Shown here: positions 63,275 through 64,000 of the stretch, one piece after another | Numbering within the stretch: the stretch's first letter is position 1 | Layout: each line of letters starts with the position of its first letter | Assembly: GCF_027497235.1 (NCBI RefSeq) | Contig: NZ_CP114902.1 | Coordinates: 6,660,001 to 6,724,000 of the forward strand | Reading direction: 5' to 3' | From: Micromonospora sp. WMMD1128 | GTDB lineage: Bacteria; Actinomycetota; Actinomycetes; Mycobacteriales; Micromonosporaceae | DNA length: 64,000 bases | Notes under the pieces: generated by a model | What the model was told of the DNA's origin: nothing | What the model saw: the letters and a program-made list of their open reading frames with translations, nothing else | Database searches by the model: none | Position numbers and translations under genes: made by a program

Positions 63275-63372
63275 CGCTCCCCCGTGACGGTGACGGCTCC
63301 GGCCCGTGCAGGCGCCTCCTGTCCAGGGTGCCGCCCGTCAGCTGAGAGGAGCCTGAAACCGCCGAGGTCGGT

Positions 63373-64000
63373 TCAGTGATCTTCGGAGTCGACGGCGTGG
63401 GGCAGACTGATCCGGACGGTCATGCCCGGTCCGGGCAGCACCTGTACGTGTCCGCCGTGCGCCGAGACGACCTCACGGGTGATGGCGAGGCCCAGCCCGC
63501 TGCCGCCGTCCGGGCGGGTGCGGCTGTCGTCGAGACGGACGAACCGGTCGAAGATCCGCTCCCGGTCGGCATCGGGGACACCGGGTCCGTCGTCGGTGAC
63601 CTCGACGCACGCCCACGCGTCCCGCACCGACACGTTCAGGGTCACCCGGGTACGGGCGTGACGCGCGGCGTTGTCGGCCAGGTTCCGCAGAGCGCGGCCG
63701 AGGTCGTGGGCGTCCCCGGCCACCCGCACGGGGGTGAGGTGGGCCCGGACGGTCAGGTCCGGGCGGTGCGCCGCGAGCCGGTCCCGCTCGGTGTAGGCCA
63801 AGTCGTCGAGGTCGACGTCGTCGCGGCGCCCGGTACCGCCGCGCTCGTCGATGCGCGCGAGCAGGAGCAGGTCGGCGACGAGGTCACCCAGCCGGCTGGT
63901 CTCCCGGCGCAGCAGCTCGACCAGGTCGCGCTGGCCGTCGGGCGAGGTCGCCACGGCCAGCCGGTCGAGGCCGGCACGCAGGGTGGCCAGAGGGCTGCGC
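63373..64000 (-). CDS. Sensor histidine kinase (N-terminus outside window)
   Basis: About 209 codons of a kinase C-terminus. The first residues visible, RSPLATLRAGLDRL, are the stretch right after the phosphorylated His of the H-box. DLLLLARIDE follows, then the N-box LRNLADNAARHA, and the G-boxes VTDDGPGVPD and GGSGLGLAITREV. It is a standard membrane two-component kinase; its regulator is presumably further upstream, past position 64000. It is oriented toward the PAP2 and DedA genes 98 bp away. Confidence 0.9.
   Translation of the reverse strand, partial: RSPLATLRAGLDRLAVATSPDGQRDLVELLRRETSRLGDLVADLLLLARIDERGGTGRRDDVDLDDLAYTERDRLAAHRPDLTVRAHLTPVRVAGDAHDLGRALRNLADNAARHARTRVTLNVSVRDAWACVEVTDDGPGVPDADRERIFDRFVRLDDSRTRPDGGSGLGLAITREVVSAHGGHVQVLPGPGMTVRISLPHAVDSEDH

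Overview
The window is very GC-rich DNA with GTG starts, strong G/C third-position bias and many 4-bp ATGA/GTGA gene overlaps. Gene content (secondary-lipid synthase, xylose isomerase operon, ROK repressors, IdeR/DmdR-type iron box, LPXTG-type surface protein) points to a filamentous actinobacterium, most likely of the Micromonosporaceae. No tRNA, rRNA, CRISPR array or insertion sequence was seen.

Layout. (1) 1-14253, minus strand: an iterative PUFA/enediyne-like lipid synthase operon. In transcription order it encodes a 2514-residue protein (two NMPD/PfaD-like domains, KS, AT, two identical ACPs, KR), a 1615-residue protein (KS, AT, DH, phosphopantetheinyl transferase), a free ACP, an alpha/beta hydrolase and a sulfotransferase cut by the window edge. 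An 826-bp AT-richer gap follows. (2) 15080-24243: a TauE/SafE exporter, a VapBC toxin-antitoxin pair, the xylAB operon with a divergent ROK repressor and a 19-bp-stem terminator, then a second sugar locus (TIM-barrel isomerase/epimerase, DHA2 MFS transporter, ROK regulator). (3) 24289-36295, plus strand: a flavoprotein followed by nine tightly packed genes (GT2, SHMT-like enzyme, GT-B glycosyltransferase, StrG-like non-haem iron dioxygenase, GMC oxidoreductase, cupin, C-methyltransferase, UDP-glucuronate-decarboxylase-like SDR, Gfo/Idh oxidoreductase). This looks like a small saccharide-type biosynthetic cluster that I cannot match to a known product.

(4) 36341-44709: an envelope-export and sensing locus with a repeat-bearing lipoprotein, two MacA-like adaptors, an OmpR-type two-component system, MacB-like ATPase and permease, and an anchored DUF5666-like protein. 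(5) 44806-53981: two ABC-2 type exporters, one with a divergent MarR-like regulator, a voltage-sensor-type K+ channel, a TrkA/TrkH K+ uptake pair and a CPA1 Na+/H+ antiporter. (6) 54074-60862, minus strand: an ECF vitamin transporter (S, fused A-A', T) in one operon with two secreted DUF4430 proteins and an alpha/alpha-barrel LPXTG-type protein. Together these are the two halves of eukaryotic transcobalamin, encoded as separate proteins. (7) 61226-64000: an iron-box-controlled DUF2470 protein, a DedA protein, a PAP2 phosphatase and a truncated sensor kinase.

The strongest candidates for undescribed biology are the 26-36 kb cluster, whose SHMT-like enzyme has lost the folate-site glutamate next to two alcohol-oxidising enzymes; the split transcobalamin/ECF operon; and the synthase with tandem N-terminal flavin domains and a perfectly duplicated ACP.
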